Part shown: piece after piece, positions 41,437-51,595 of the stretch
Layout of the letters: the number at the start of each line of letters is the position of its first letter
How positions within the stretch are numbered: the first letter of the stretch is position 1
Source: Cyanobacteria bacterium SBLK
GTDB lineage: Bacteria > Cyanobacteriota > Cyanobacteriia > Cyanobacteriales > Spirulinaceae
Assembly (NCBI GenBank): GCA_017746715.1
Contig: JAGHZQ010000052.1
Coordinates: 62,001 to 126,000, forward strand
Reading direction: 5' to 3'
Length of the DNA: 64,000 nucleotides
The notes under the pieces: generated by a model
What the model was told of the DNA's origin: nothing
Seen by the model: only the letters and a program-made list of their open reading frames with translations
Database searches by the model: none
Program-made: the position numbers and the translations under genes

Positions 41437-41763
41437 ATGAGCAATCCCGTTACTCGTTCCTTTTTTATTGGTAGAGCTTTTGCCGAAATTTTGGGCGAAA
41501 AAGCAGAAGACGCTTTTACCAATGCGCTCAGCGAACTCGGTAAATTTGATGCCGAACAGCGCGAAAAATTTCGGCAACTGGCCGAAGAAACCATGGTCAG
41601 AGCCGATCGCGAAATGGCCGAAGCCGATATGGGAGGCACGGCAACGGGAAGTACGGGAAATGACGGGAGTTCTGGAGACTTACAAGAAACCATCGACGAT
41701 CTGCGCGCGGAAATTGCCAGCCTGCGATCGGCGTTGAATGCCCATCGGAATTCCCCGAGTTAA
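41437..41763 (+). CDS. DUF6825-like conserved cyanobacterial protein
   Basis: A 108-residue protein: MSNPVTRSFFIGRAFAEILGEKAEDAFTNALSELGKFDAEQREKFRQL is a well-conserved cyanobacterial helix-rich start that I associate with DUF6825. A glycine/threonine-rich linker (66-80) and a C-terminal coiled coil (LQETIDDLRAEIASLRSALNA) follow. The function is unknown. It lies between the kinase gene and an ABC1 kinase gene. Confidence 0.78.
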   Translation: MSNPVTRSFFIGRAFAEILGEKAEDAFTNALSELGKFDAEQREKFRQLAEETMVRADREMAEADMGGTATGSTGNDGSSGDLQETIDDLRAEIASLRSALNAHRNSPS

Positions 41764-41846
41764 GGCACGCCTAAAATTGAATGCCCGTTTAATCGATCTT
41801 TTTTTTAGCTTTTAAATTTTTTTAAATCTCCTTTTTAATTTAAAAC

Positions 41847-43598
41847 GTGTCTGCCCTATCTTCCAATCCCGTCCAACCCACCTACTCGGGAGCTATCGAA
41901 CCGAGCGATCTCCTGCCGCGTCCGGAACGAGGAAAAAGTAAATACCGTTGGAATCGCAAAAATTACTCTCGCTTTCGTCGGCGTGCTGATATTTGGCGAG
42001 TAGTCCTCACTTTTTTAACAGAACTGTGGTGGGATAGTAAAAAGTGGTCTTATCCGGGGGGATATAACGAAGAAAAACGCCGAAATCGCCGCCAAAAACA
42101 AGCAGTCTGGCTGCGGGAAAGTTGTTTGGAACTCGGACCCACTTTTATTAAAGTCGGTCAGCTATTCTCCACTCGCGGGGACTTATTTCCCACAGAATAC
42201 GTAGCAGAGTTGAGCAAGCTGCAAGACCAAGTGCCTGCTTTTTCCTACGAACAAGCTGCCGCGATCGTCGAAGAAGATACGGGGAAATCTGTCAGCGAAC
42301 TATTTCGCCATTTTGAACCAACTCCTCTTGCTGCTGCTAGTTTGGGACAGGTTCATAAAGCGCAACTCCATAGTGGCGAAGAAGTCGTTGTTAAGGTTCA
42401 GCGACCGGGCTTAAAGCAGCTTTTTACCATCGATCTAGCCATTCTCAAGCGCATTTCTCAATATTTCCAAAATCACCCCTATTGGGGTAAAGGGCGAGAC
42501 TGGATGGGGATTTATGCAGAATGCTGCAAAATTCTCTGGGAAGAAACGGATTACCTTAACGAAGGGCGCAATGCCGATAACTTTCGACGCAATTTTCGGC
42601 ATTTAGACTGGGTGAATGTACCGCGAGTGTATTGGCGTTATGCTTCCCCCCGCGTCCTCACCCTCGAATACATGCCCGGTATAAAAATCAGTCATTATGA
42701 AGCGATCGAGGCGGCAGGGCTGGATCGCAAGCTGCTGGCACGTTTAGGAGCAGAAGCCTATTTGCGGCAATTATTGAATGATGGCTTTTTTCATGCCGAT
42801 CCCCATCCCGGCAATATTGCCGTCGCGACCGATGGGGCGCTGATTTTTTACGACTTTGGCATGATGGGGCGCATTAAGGCCAATGTACGAGAAGGGTTGA
42901 TGGAAACCCTCTTCGGCATTGCCGAAAAGAACGCCGATCGCGTGATTTCCTCATTAATTGAATTAGATGCCCTCAAACCAACGGGGGATCTTTCTCCAGT
43001 GCGGCGATCGATTCAATATATGTTGGATAATTTTATGGATAAGCCTTTTGAAGAACAATCCATTGACGCGATCGGCGAGGATCTCTACGAAATTGCTTAC
43101 GATCAACCCTTTCGCTTCCCGGCAACCTTTACCTTTGTCATGCGGGCATTTTCCACCCTAGAGGGAGTAGGCAAGGGTTTAGATCCCGATTTTAATTTTA
43201 TGGAAGTGGCCAAACCTTTTGCACTGGATATTATGACCAACACCAACGGACAAAATAGCAATCTCCTCGATAAACTGGGACAACAAGCCGCCCAAGTCAG
43301 CAGTACGGCACTCTCCCTCCCGCGACGGATCGAGGATACCATCGAAAAATTAGAGCGGGGGGATATCCGCGTGCGGGTGCGATCGACGGAATCCGATCGC
43401 TTATTAAGAAAATTAAGTTCGTTTCAGCTTTTGACCAACTATACTTTATTAGTTGGAGCATTTACTCTATCTGCTACTATCCTCTTAGTAAACGATAAAA
43501 TGATCTGGGCGGCTGTTGTTGCTGGAGTTGCGATTATCATTGGTTTCTTTCTCGTGAAGCTAATGCGAAAACTCGACCGCAGCGATCGCCTACCATAA
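41847..43598 (+). CDS. ABC1/UbiB (AarF) family kinase-like protein
   Basis: An atypical kinase/ATPase that in bacteria and plastids supports quinone and lipid metabolism. The KxGQ motif is KVGQ at residues 102-105, the Ala-rich loop AAASLGQVHKA is near 163-173, the ATP lysine is in VVVKVQRP, the catalytic segment is HADPHPGNIAV and the metal-binding motif DFG (YDFGMMG). Two membrane segments end the protein (about 526-570), as in UbiB. The start is GTG at 41847; no ribosome site is seen. At 583 residues it is full length. Confidence 0.92.
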   Translation: MSALSSNPVQPTYSGAIEPSDLLPRPERGKSKYRWNRKNYSRFRRRADIWRVVLTFLTELWWDSKKWSYPGGYNEEKRRNRRQKQAVWLRESCLELGPTFIKVGQLFSTRGDLFPTEYVAELSKLQDQVPAFSYEQAAAIVEEDTGKSVSELFRHFEPTPLAAASLGQVHKAQLHSGEEVVVKVQRPGLKQLFTIDLAILKRISQYFQNHPYWGKGRDWMGIYAECCKILWEETDYLNEGRNADNFRRNFRHLDWVNVPRVYWRYASPRVLTLEYMPGIKISHYEAIEAAGLDRKLLARLGAEAYLRQLLNDGFFHADPHPGNIAVATDGALIFYDFGMMGRIKANVREGLMETLFGIAEKNADRVISSLIELDALKPTGDLSPVRRSIQYMLDNFMDKPFEEQSIDAIGEDLYEIAYDQPFRFPATFTFVMRAFSTLEGVGKGLDPDFNFMEVAKPFALDIMTNTNGQNSNLLDKLGQQAAQVSSTALSLPRRIEDTIEKLERGDIRVRVRSTESDRLLRKLSSFQLLTNYTLLVGAFTLSATILLVNDKMIWAAVVAGVAIIIGFFLVKLMRKLDRSDRLP

Positions 43599-43631
43599 TC
43601 CTTGCTAATCTTGTTTGAGACTCAAATCAAT

Positions 43632-44354
43632 ATGAAACGTCGCTTCACGGGGCTAACCGACACGGGAGTTCTTCGATCTGTCAACCAGGATGATTATTAT
43701 ATCGATCCGCAAGGGCGCTTTTTCATTGTCGCCGATGGCATGGGGGGGCATGCCGGGGGGCAGGAAGCCAGTCGCATTGCCACCCAGTCCATTCAGGCTT
43801 ATCTAAACGATCGCTGGAATAATAAGATCGAGTCGGAGGTGCTCTTAGAAGAAGCGATCGAGGATGCCAACCAAGGAATTTTGGACGATCAAGAAGAGCA
43901 TCCGGAACGATCGGATATGGGAACGACGATTGTTATTGTCATGTTCCGCCGCGATCGCGTTTGGTGCGCTCATATTGGCGACTCTCGCTTGTATCTTCTG
44001 CGAGGAGAAGAACTCGAGCAGGTGACGGAGGATCAAACTTGGGTAGCACGGGCGATGAAAATGGGAGATTTAACGCCAGAGGAGGCGAGAATCCATCCTT
44101 GGCGACACGTTTTATCTCAATGTTTGGGACGCAAAGACTTACAACATATTGAGATTCAAAAAATAGAAGTCAAAGAAGGCGATCGCTTATTATTGTGTAG
44201 TGATGGCTTAACCGAAGAGGTACCGGATCCCGAAATTCAGTCCTATTTAACGGAGAGCGAAAATTGCGAGGAAATGGCTAAGGGGTTGGTAGAACAAGCA
44301 AAGGAAAATGGCGGCTCGGATAATATTACCGTGGTGGTGGTGTCGGAAGAATAG
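43632..44354 (+). CDS. PP2C-family protein phosphatase
   Basis: A Mn2+/Mg2+-dependent Ser/Thr phosphatase of 240 residues. Metal ligands are visible in NQDDYY (18-23), VADGMGGHAGG (D35, G36), LLCSDGLTEE and GSDNITVVVV. No regulatory domain is attached. The ATG at 43632 gives the family start MKRRFTGLTDTGVLRSVNQDD; a TTG at 43602 would overlap the gap after the ABC1 gene. It is a natural partner for the Ser/Thr kinase upstream, as PP2C and Hanks kinases often form pairs. Confidence 0.93.
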   Translation: MKRRFTGLTDTGVLRSVNQDDYYIDPQGRFFIVADGMGGHAGGQEASRIATQSIQAYLNDRWNNKIESEVLLEEAIEDANQGILDDQEEHPERSDMGTTIVIVMFRRDRVWCAHIGDSRLYLLRGEELEQVTEDQTWVARAMKMGDLTPEEARIHPWRHVLSQCLGRKDLQHIEIQKIEVKEGDRLLLCSDGLTEEVPDPEIQSYLTESENCEEMAKGLVEQAKENGGSDNITVVVVSEE

Positions 44355-44400
44355 ACAATTGTCCTTGTTGTCCTTGCGAATGAAACCGAAGCTATCCAGC

Positions 44401-44443
44401 AGGCGATCGCTGGCTGAAGGCGTTAGGGCGATCGCCTTCCCTT
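44401..44443 (+). terminator. HIP1-armed hairpin after the phosphatase gene
   Basis: AGGCGATCGC (44401-44410) and GCGATCGCCT (44428-44437) form a 10 bp stem, followed by TCCCTTT. The T run is weak. The remainder of the gap to 44621 shows only a 14 bp palindrome AGCATTTAAATGCT (44597-44610). Confidence 0.45.
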
Positions 44444-44621
44444 TCCTCGAGACAATCAAAAAGTTCTTTTGTATTATATTCGACGATTGGATTAAATTTT
44501 GCATGGGACTTGGAGCGATCGTCCTAACTCATCAGTTTGCCAACTCACCTAGATTATTCCAGAACATGAAGAAATATTACAGGTCGAGAGATATTCAGCA
44601 TTTAAATGCTTTGTCAAAATC

Positions 44622-47600
44622 TCAAGCATATTTCACGATCCAAGAATTGTCGGGATCGACCCCATTCGCTCCCGTTTGACCGACGAGATAAATATTGTTA
44701 CCCTTAACCCCTATCCCTTCAACCCGTTCTGCATCACTCGTTCCCCATTGTTCCTGCCAAGTTAAATTCCCTATAGAATCGTACTTCCTGACCCAAATAT
44801 CAGCTATACCTGCATGGGTTCCCGAAAGAGCTCCTTGCGTGCCACCAGTGAGATAAATATTGCCCGCGTTGTCAACAGTAATATCATCGGAATTATCGAT
44901 CGCATCGGTCCCGAACTGTTGCAGCCAATCGCGATCGCCATTACTATCGTATTTCGCCAGCCAGACATCGCTGTGTCCCTGATTTGTGCCTGCTAGAGAA
45001 CCATATGTGTATCCCGTGAGATACAGATTGCCCAAGCGATCGGCAGCGATCCCCGCAGAACCCGTCATTGTTACCCCTAAGTCTCGTTCCCAAAGCCGAG
45101 AACCGTATTTATTGTACTTTGCCAGCCAAACCTCTCCCTCTGCATGACCGGTCATATAGATATTACCGACATTATCCACCGTGATTCCCGTCAAAGTTTC
45201 GGCAGCCGATCGCCACCATGTTGCACGCCAAAGCAGATCGCCGTTAGTATTATATTTAGCCAGCAAAGGATCCCGCTCGCCTATCGTGCTGCTGAAATCT
45301 CCATCCGTATCCCCTGCAATATAAACATTGCCGGCTTCATCGATCGCCACGTCAACAGAGCGATCGTTCCCGTTACTGCCCAATTGTTTCGTCCACAGCC
45401 GATGGCCATGAGTATCGTATTTTGCCAACCAAGCGTCATCGCTTCCTGCATTCGTTCCATTTAAATCCCCTGTTGTCGATCCGGTGAGGTAAACATTCCC
45501 CCCATCGTCAACGGTAATCCCTTCTGCACTATCGGTTTGACTCGTTCCCCACTCCTCTTGCCACAATAAATTACCATTGCGATCGTATTTGGCGATCCAA
45601 ATATCATCCCTCGTAAACGTATTCGGGTCATCGATAATCCAATTAAACGCCGTTCCGGTTACATATAAATTGCCTTCATTGTCGATCGCGATATCATTGC
45701 CGCGATGTGCCGTATCATGCACCCATGCAAGAGCGGCGTTGGTGGGTAAGTTTAACTGGAATTTGCGCTCGAAGCTGCTCCCTTGCGCCCCGGCAAGATC
45801 GTAAGCCGTTCCTCGTAACGTATAGATACCGGGATTTAATGTCAATTGAGTTAAATCTAACTCGTAAGCGAAATTTGCCCATTGATGACTCCAAGAGGCG
45901 AGATTAAATTGAGTCGCGTCCTCGAGATCGATCGCATTGCCCAGTGCATCGATGATTTGAAAATCTATAGATGCGATATCCTTTCCGCCATCTTTATCGT
46001 AAACCCAAGCATTTTTTACGGTTAGGGTTTCGTTGGCTGCATACTGATTGCCAGTCAAACTAAATTGCAAGCGTTCCGGCGCGCTATTGCTGTAAATTAA
46101 GAATTGCCGTTCAAAAGCAGAACTTGCTGCCCCTGCCGCATCGTAAGCGATCGCTCTCAAACGATACGTTCCCTCGCTTAAATTGAAACTGCTTAAATCC
46201 CAATCACTCTCAAAAGCCCCCCAGTTGGGACTCCAAGCCGCAACAGAAAAATCGGTAATGTTTTTCTGGGCGATCGCCGTACCGTTTGCATCCATGAGTT
46301 CCAAGTCAACCCGAGCGAGGTCGATCGCGCCGTCGAGATCCTGCACCCAACCATTTTTTAAAGTGAGAGTATCCGTGGCTTTATATTGGCGATCGAGAGA
46401 GAAGCTGAGAGATTGAGGTGCTTGGTTGGGAACTTGCAAGTATTGTGCCAGCCAAATATCGGTTTCTCCTCCATTGGCCTGACCTAACGCGCCTCGGGTA
46501 ATGCCCGCGAGATATACTGTACCATCTGCATCGATCGCAATTGCGCTGGCAAGATCCGCTTCGGAAGTGCCAAATTCTTCTTCCCAAAGCAAATTTCCCA
46601 GATTATCGTATTTAACCGCCCGAGCGTTGTCGGCATTTTCTCCACTGAAGTAAATATTGCCTTGCGCGTCGGCAATCATGCCTGTCGTCGTCTGGGGAGT
46701 CGCAAAATCCTTTTGCCACAGTAAAGAGCCGTTGCTATTGTATTGAGCGAGACCGCGATCGCTGCCCAAATAAAAATACCCCAGATCGTCCGTGGCAATG
46801 CGATCGCTGCCTTCGGGCCCGTTGAGATATTGCTGCCAGACTAAATTGCCCGATAACGTATATTTAGAAATCAGAGTTCCCGTTCCATCGCGATCGATTC
46901 CCGTATGCCAGACTCCATTATCCCAATAAGGGTGGGGATCGCCGCTCCCCGCTCGACCTTGGTGCATCCATCGGCCGACCTCTACTGCTACATAAAAATG
47001 ATTGGTATTATCGAGAGCCACACCCCGAGACAATATATTTTTAGTTTCGCCGTAGAAACTAATGCTATAACTTTGAGACCAATTTAATTCGCCATTGGTG
47101 CTATAGCGGGTCGCCCAAGCAATGTTGCGACTGCCAATGCTGCGACCGATATAACTATTCCCCGTCAGATAGGCATTCCCGACAGCATCGACCTCCAAAT
47201 CCCCAACGCTCGTCCAACCTTCAAAGTTTTTTTGTTGCGTCCATAAGGGATTGCCGTTTGTATCGTATTTTGCCAGCCAAGCATCGGGACTGCCAAGGGT
47301 ATCCGATCCAACTCCAACGCCTAAAATCCCCCAGGTACTGCCTGCAATATAAACACTTCCCGCATCATCCACGGCAATGCTGCTGCCATAATCATCGGAG
47401 GGGGTAAGAATTTGCCGTCCCCAGAGGAGTTGTCCGCTACTGCTAAATTTTGCCAGCCAAGCATCGGAATCGTCTCGCTCCATACCCCAGTCCAGGAAAA
47501 GTTCTCCAGTTGTCGAACCGGCCAAATAAACATTGCCAAAGCGATCGACTGCCATATCGTCAATCGTATCGTCATCTGTCGTTCCCAACTGTTGCAGCCA

Positions 47601-47765
47601 TTGGCGCGCGATTTGTTCGGAGGGAGGGGGAGGAGAACTACTCCCAGAAGGAGGCAAATTTAAGGGAAACGGTTCGCTTAATTCTGCATTCAAAGCTAAA
47701 GATTGGCGCTCGAGATTGATGGTTAAACTCGGATCGACTCCGTTTTCCGTGCCAGTTGGTAACAT
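44622..47765 (-). CDS. Large SBBP (beta-propeller) repeat protein
   Basis: A 1047-residue protein built from about 16 repeats of the type DAWLAKYDTNGNPLWTQQ...DAVGNAYLTGNSYG (SBBP repeats), which fold as beta-propeller blades. Two beta-sandwich domains of about 110 residues separate the two propeller blocks (about 470-690); both contain xNxAPxxLxFSLxxxxYxAxxTLTxKNxWVxDxDG. There is no classical signal peptide: the N-terminus MLPTGTENGVDPSLTINLE is polar, so secretion by a type I or other route is possible but unproven. It ends in a propeller blade, without a sorting signal. Probably an extracellular structural or adhesion protein. Confidence 0.85.
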   Translation of the reverse strand: MLPTGTENGVDPSLTINLERQSLALNAELSEPFPLNLPPSGSSSPPPPSEQIARQWLQQLGTTDDDTIDDMAVDRFGNVYLAGSTTGELFLDWGMERDDSDAWLAKFSSSGQLLWGRQILTPSDDYGSSIAVDDAGSVYIAGSTWGILGVGVGSDTLGSPDAWLAKYDTNGNPLWTQQKNFEGWTSVGDLEVDAVGNAYLTGNSYIGRSIGSRNIAWATRYSTNGELNWSQSYSISFYGETKNILSRGVALDNTNHFYVAVEVGRWMHQGRAGSGDPHPYWDNGVWHTGIDRDGTGTLISKYTLSGNLVWQQYLNGPEGSDRIATDDLGYFYLGSDRGLAQYNSNGSLLWQKDFATPQTTTGMIADAQGNIYFSGENADNARAVKYDNLGNLLWEEEFGTSEADLASAIAIDADGTVYLAGITRGALGQANGGETDIWLAQYLQVPNQAPQSLSFSLDRQYKATDTLTLKNGWVQDLDGAIDLARVDLELMDANGTAIAQKNITDFSVAAWSPNWGAFESDWDLSSFNLSEGTYRLRAIAYDAAGAASSAFERQFLIYSNSAPERLQFSLTGNQYAANETLTVKNAWVYDKDGGKDIASIDFQIIDALGNAIDLEDATQFNLASWSHQWANFAYELDLTQLTLNPGIYTLRGTAYDLAGAQGSSFERKFQLNLPTNAALAWVHDTAHRGNDIAIDNEGNLYVTGTAFNWIIDDPNTFTRDDIWIAKYDRNGNLLWQEEWGTSQTDSAEGITVDDGGNVYLTGSTTGDLNGTNAGSDDAWLAKYDTHGHRLWTKQLGSNGNDRSVDVAIDEAGNVYIAGDTDGDFSSTIGERDPLLAKYNTNGDLLWRATWWRSAAETLTGITVDNVGNIYMTGHAEGEVWLAKYNKYGSRLWERDLGVTMTGSAGIAADRLGNLYLTGYTYGSLAGTNQGHSDVWLAKYDSNGDRDWLQQFGTDAIDNSDDITVDNAGNIYLTGGTQGALSGTHAGIADIWVRKYDSIGNLTWQEQWGTSDAERVEGIGVKGNNIYLVGQTGANGVDPDNSWIVKYA

Positions 47766-47974
47766 CGCGAACTCCCTCCATTGGGTAACTTTCCCCTTAG
47801 TTCCATGTTACCCCTCAAATATTTCCGCGATCGCCTTCATTATTCTTTCACCCCGAAAAAATTTACAAAACTTAGCAGCAATATCGGGCAATCCGATTCT
47901 AAGGAAAGATCGAGACCGCTTTTAGAGCAATTTTTCGTTGATAATTGATAATCGATCGTCGTTCCTTGATACTC

Positions 47975-50776
47975 GTGACATCACCAACCCCTTCTCTACC
48001 GAACCTAACTCGAGACTGGCACGCTTGCAGTGCGGATGATACGTTAAAAATTCTGGGCAGCGATGCCGATCGCGGCTTGAATGCAGCGGAAGTGGAAGCG
48101 AGATCGCGCCACTACGGACCCAATGAACTCCGAGAAACCATCAAACGCACGCGCTGGGAAATTTTTCTGGATCAGTTTAGCAATATCATGCTCTTGATGC
48201 TGATTGCCGTGGCGATCGTGGCGGGGATTTTGGATTTTCTGGCGTTGCAAAGCGGCAGCCTACAAAGTGGCATTCCCTTTAAAGATACGGCGGCGATTTT
48301 GGTTATCGTCATTCTCAACGGGATTTTGGGATACGTGCAAGAAGTCCGCGCCGAAGCCGCCCTTGCAGCCTTGAAGAAAATGGCATCCTCTCGGGTACGG
48401 GTGGTGCGAGACGGAGAAGCCCGCGAAATTGATGCCCCGGAATTGGTACCGGGGGACATTCTCCTTGTGGAAGCAGGGGTGCAACTGGCTGCCGACGGAC
48501 AGCTTTTAGAAGCCTCTAATTTGCAAATTCGCGAATCTGCTCTCACGGGAGAATCGGAAGCCGCTAACAAGCATGCGACGACCCCTTTAGCCCCGGATAC
48601 CCCCTTGGGCGATCGCGTCAATATGGTTTTTTCAGGAACGGAGGTGGTGCAGGGGCGGGGCAAAATTATCATCACCGGTACGGGAATGGCGACAGAACTG
48701 GGGAAAATTGCAGAAATGATTCAAGGGGTGGAAAATGAGAAAACCCCCTTACAGAAGCGCATGACCCAGTTGGGGAACGTCCTCGTGACCGGCTCTTTGA
48801 TTTTGGTTGCTTTGGTTATTGCGATCGGAATATTGAGGGCGGGAAATTGGAGTCCCCTGCGGGAATTGGTGGAAATTTCCCTCAGTATGGCAGTGGCGGT
48901 GGTGCCGGAAGGATTGCCCGCCGTAATTACCGTGACCCTTGCCCTCGGCACCCAGCGCATGGTCCGGCGTAACGCCCTCATCCGCAAACTCCCGGCAGTG
49001 GAGACTTTGGGGAGCGTCAATACCATTTGTTCCGATAAAACCGGCACTCTCACTCAAAATAAAATGATCGTGCGGGAGGTCGAAACCTTGGGGGGAAGCG
49101 TTTCCGTTAAGGGAGAAGGTTACGAACCCGTTGGGGACTTTTGCCAAGAGGGGGAGGCGATCGCAACGCAGGATCGTCCGGAATTACAAGCCTTATTGGT
49201 GGCGGCGGTTCTTTGCAACGATTCCCTCTTGCGCTATGAGGAGAACGAATGGCACATTCTAGGCGATCCTACGGAAGGGTCTCTACTGGCTTTGGCAGGC
49301 AAAGCGGGATTGGAACAAGAAAGCCTCAAATCTCGCTTTCAACGAGTGGCGGAATTGCCTTTTTCCTCCGAACGCAAGCGCATGAGCGTTATTTGTTTGG
49401 ATAATGAGTACGGGGAGTCCTACAGCTTATTTTCCAAGGGATCGCCGGAAATGCTCCTCGGTCGCTGTCAAGAATACCAGTTGGGCAATGAAACCGAAAT
49501 CCTCACTCCCGATCGCCGTCATGCCATTCTCAACGCCAACAATCAAATGGCGGCGAGGGGGTTGCGGGTCTTGGGGTTTGCCTACAAGGTTATTGATGAA
49601 TTGCCTCATCCCAAGGCAGAAGAAGACCCGGAACAAGAGATGATTTGGTTGGGGTTAACCGGAGCGATCGACGCGCCTCGCCCGGAAGTTTCCCTCGCGG
49701 TGCAACACAGTAAAGAGGCGGGCATTCGTCCGATTATGATTACCGGCGACCATCCCCTAACGGCACGAGCGATCGCGAAAGAGTTAGGCATTGCCGATGA
49801 GAATACTCTCACTTTAACGGGACAAGAGTTAGAGAAACTCTCCCAACAAGATTTAGAGTTAGAAGTGGAACGAGCGAGCGTTTATGCGAGGGTCTCTCCA
49901 GAACACAAACTCCGCATCGTCCGCGCCCTGCAAGCCCGCAATTGTTTTGTCGCTATGACGGGGGATGGGGTGAATGATGCCCCCGCCCTCAAACAGGCAG
50001 ATATCGGCATTGCTATGGGCATTACGGGAACGGATGTGAGTAAAGAAGCGAGCGATATGGTATTGCTGGATGATAACTTTGCAACTATCGTCGCGGCAAC
50101 GGAAGAAGGGCGGGTCGTGTATACCAATATTCGCCGCTTTATTAAATATATTTTGGGGAGCAATGTGGGGGAAGTCATTACGATCGCTTCTGCACCAATT
50201 TTGGGGTTATCGGGAGTCCCTTTGACGCCTTTGCAAATTCTTTGGATGAACCTTGTCACCGATGGTTTGCCCGCTTTAGCGTTGGCAGTAGAACCCGCTT
50301 CTCCCGACGTGATGAAACAACCCCCTCACAATCCCAATGAAAGTATTTTCGCCCGAGGATTGGGGTCTTATATCGTACGAATTGGCATTATTTTTAGCAT
50401 TTTTAGCATTACCCTCATGCTGATTGCCTACCATGAATCCCTTGCAACGGATAATCCGGAAAGTTGGAAAACAATGGTGTTTACAACCCTTTGCCTGGCA
50501 CAGATGGGACATGCGATCGCGGCCCGTTCTTTTTCTCGTTTAACCATTGAGATGAATTGGTTTGGCAATCCTTCTCTGTTGTGGGCGGTTTTGGTGACGA
50601 CGGCGTTACAATTGGCGATCGTTTATGTTCCCTTTCTGCGCGATTTCTTCGGCACCCAAGTCTTAACAGCCAAACAATTAGGGATTTGTTTGGGATTTAG
50701 CAGTTTGATGTTTGTTTGGGTGGAAATGGAAAAATTATTCGTGCGATCGTTTTTGCAAGGGAGAAGGAAAATTTGA
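47975..50776 (+). CDS. P-type Ca2+-transporting ATPase (PacL-like)
   Basis: Pumps calcium (or another divalent cation) out of the cytosol with ATP. The phosphorylated Asp is in CSDKTGTLTQNKM (about residue 354), the dephosphorylation motif TGES near 191-194, TGDGVNDAPALKQADIGIAMG in the P domain, and PEGLP in membrane helix 4, which holds the Ca2+-site Glu of type IIA pumps. The 933-residue length is normal. The start is uncertain: GTG 47975, TTG 47966 and TTG 47945 are all in frame without a ribosome site. Confidence 0.9.
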   Translation: MTSPTPSLPNLTRDWHACSADDTLKILGSDADRGLNAAEVEARSRHYGPNELRETIKRTRWEIFLDQFSNIMLLMLIAVAIVAGILDFLALQSGSLQSGIPFKDTAAILVIVILNGILGYVQEVRAEAALAALKKMASSRVRVVRDGEAREIDAPELVPGDILLVEAGVQLAADGQLLEASNLQIRESALTGESEAANKHATTPLAPDTPLGDRVNMVFSGTEVVQGRGKIIITGTGMATELGKIAEMIQGVENEKTPLQKRMTQLGNVLVTGSLILVALVIAIGILRAGNWSPLRELVEISLSMAVAVVPEGLPAVITVTLALGTQRMVRRNALIRKLPAVETLGSVNTICSDKTGTLTQNKMIVREVETLGGSVSVKGEGYEPVGDFCQEGEAIATQDRPELQALLVAAVLCNDSLLRYEENEWHILGDPTEGSLLALAGKAGLEQESLKSRFQRVAELPFSSERKRMSVICLDNEYGESYSLFSKGSPEMLLGRCQEYQLGNETEILTPDRRHAILNANNQMAARGLRVLGFAYKVIDELPHPKAEEDPEQEMIWLGLTGAIDAPRPEVSLAVQHSKEAGIRPIMITGDHPLTARAIAKELGIADENTLTLTGQELEKLSQQDLELEVERASVYARVSPEHKLRIVRALQARNCFVAMTGDGVNDAPALKQADIGIAMGITGTDVSKEASDMVLLDDNFATIVAATEEGRVVYTNIRRFIKYILGSNVGEVITIASAPILGLSGVPLTPLQILWMNLVTDGLPALALAVEPASPDVMKQPPHNPNESIFARGLGSYIVRIGIIFSIFSITLMLIAYHESLATDNPESWKTMVFTTLCLAQMGHAIAARSFSRLTIEMNWFGNPSLLWAVLVTTALQLAIVYVPFLRDFFGTQVLTAKQLGICLGFSSLMFVWVEMEKLFVRSFLQGRRKI

Positions 50777-50788
50777 GGGCTTCGTCTC

Positions 50789-50860
50789 CCTCCCCTAGCT
50801 CTCTTTACGAAGCAGGGGGAATCCGGAGGTCCCCCTTACGAAGGGGAATTTAGGGGGATT
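50789..50860. repeat. C-rich/G-rich interspersed repeats
   Basis: Two runs of the CCCCCTTACGAAGGGG type (with flanking AGGGGGAAT and TAGGGGGATT) fill the spacer after the ATPase gene. A TATAAT at 50917-50922 further on is a good -10 box for the Uma2 gene. Confidence 0.55.
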
Positions 50861-50952
50861 AAATACTTCGCCTGACTTCTATTTTACGAGGTGACAGCGC
50901 GATCGCAAATTCAGATTATAATAATAAAACTACGTTCCAATCGAGAGCAACT

Positions 50953-51576
50953 ATGACGATTCAAGAACGATCGCTCGCGAACCTTTCAGAACGACCCAAC
51001 CCGAGAGATTCTTTTGAGATAGCTGCTTTTGAGAACAAAACTCTCGCAAAATGGTCTCTTGCCGAATATCATCAAATGATTGCTGCCGGAATCTTACAAA
51101 ATCGCCGCGTGGAATTATTAGCAGGAGAGATTGTAGAAATGAGTCCGGAAAGTCCCCTTCATTACAATACGGCGAAACGAGGAACGAGATATTTAGAAGA
51201 ACTGCTGGGCAATCGTGCCGAAATTCGCTTTAATGGACCCATCTCTCTCGCGAATTCCGAACCCGAACCCGATATCGCGATCGTTGCCCCCCCGGAGTCC
51301 TGTTATCACCATCACCATCCCGGAGTCGAAGATATTTTCTGGTTGGTAGAGGTCGCACAAACCAGTTTAAAAAAAGATACGGAAATCAAACAAGCTATTT
51401 ATGCCAGCGAAGGAATTTCAGAATATTGGTTGCTCGATTTACCCGAACGAAAATTAATTGTTTTTCGAGAACCCCAACAAAATTCTTATGCCATTCGCCT
51501 CGAATTTGTAAGAGGAACGATTGCCCCTCTTGCTTTTCCAGATATAATAATTTCTTGCGAGCGCCTTTTTCTCTAA
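50953..51576 (+). CDS. Uma2-family (DUF820) putative endonuclease
   Basis: A 207-residue PD-(D/E)xK-fold protein of a family greatly expanded in cyanobacteria. WSLAEYHQMIAAGILQNRRVELLAGEIVEMSP is the typical start. The putative active site is Asp in EPDIAIV, Glu in FWLVEVAQTSL and Lys in KKDTEIK. Biological targets of the family are not known. The gene lacks the coiled-coil tail found in some members, such as the remnant at 23908-24039. Confidence 0.9.
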   Translation: MTIQERSLANLSERPNPRDSFEIAAFENKTLAKWSLAEYHQMIAAGILQNRRVELLAGEIVEMSPESPLHYNTAKRGTRYLEELLGNRAEIRFNGPISLANSEPEPDIAIVAPPESCYHHHHPGVEDIFWLVEVAQTSLKKDTEIKQAIYASEGISEYWLLDLPERKLIVFREPQQNSYAIRLEFVRGTIAPLAFPDIIISCERLFL

Positions 51577-51595
51577 AAATAGAGAATATGCGCCG

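Noticed and set aside
48172..48675. Long minus-strand frame inside the Ca2+ ATPase gene
   Set aside because: Serine/arginine-rich shadow frame opposite a well-supported gene.
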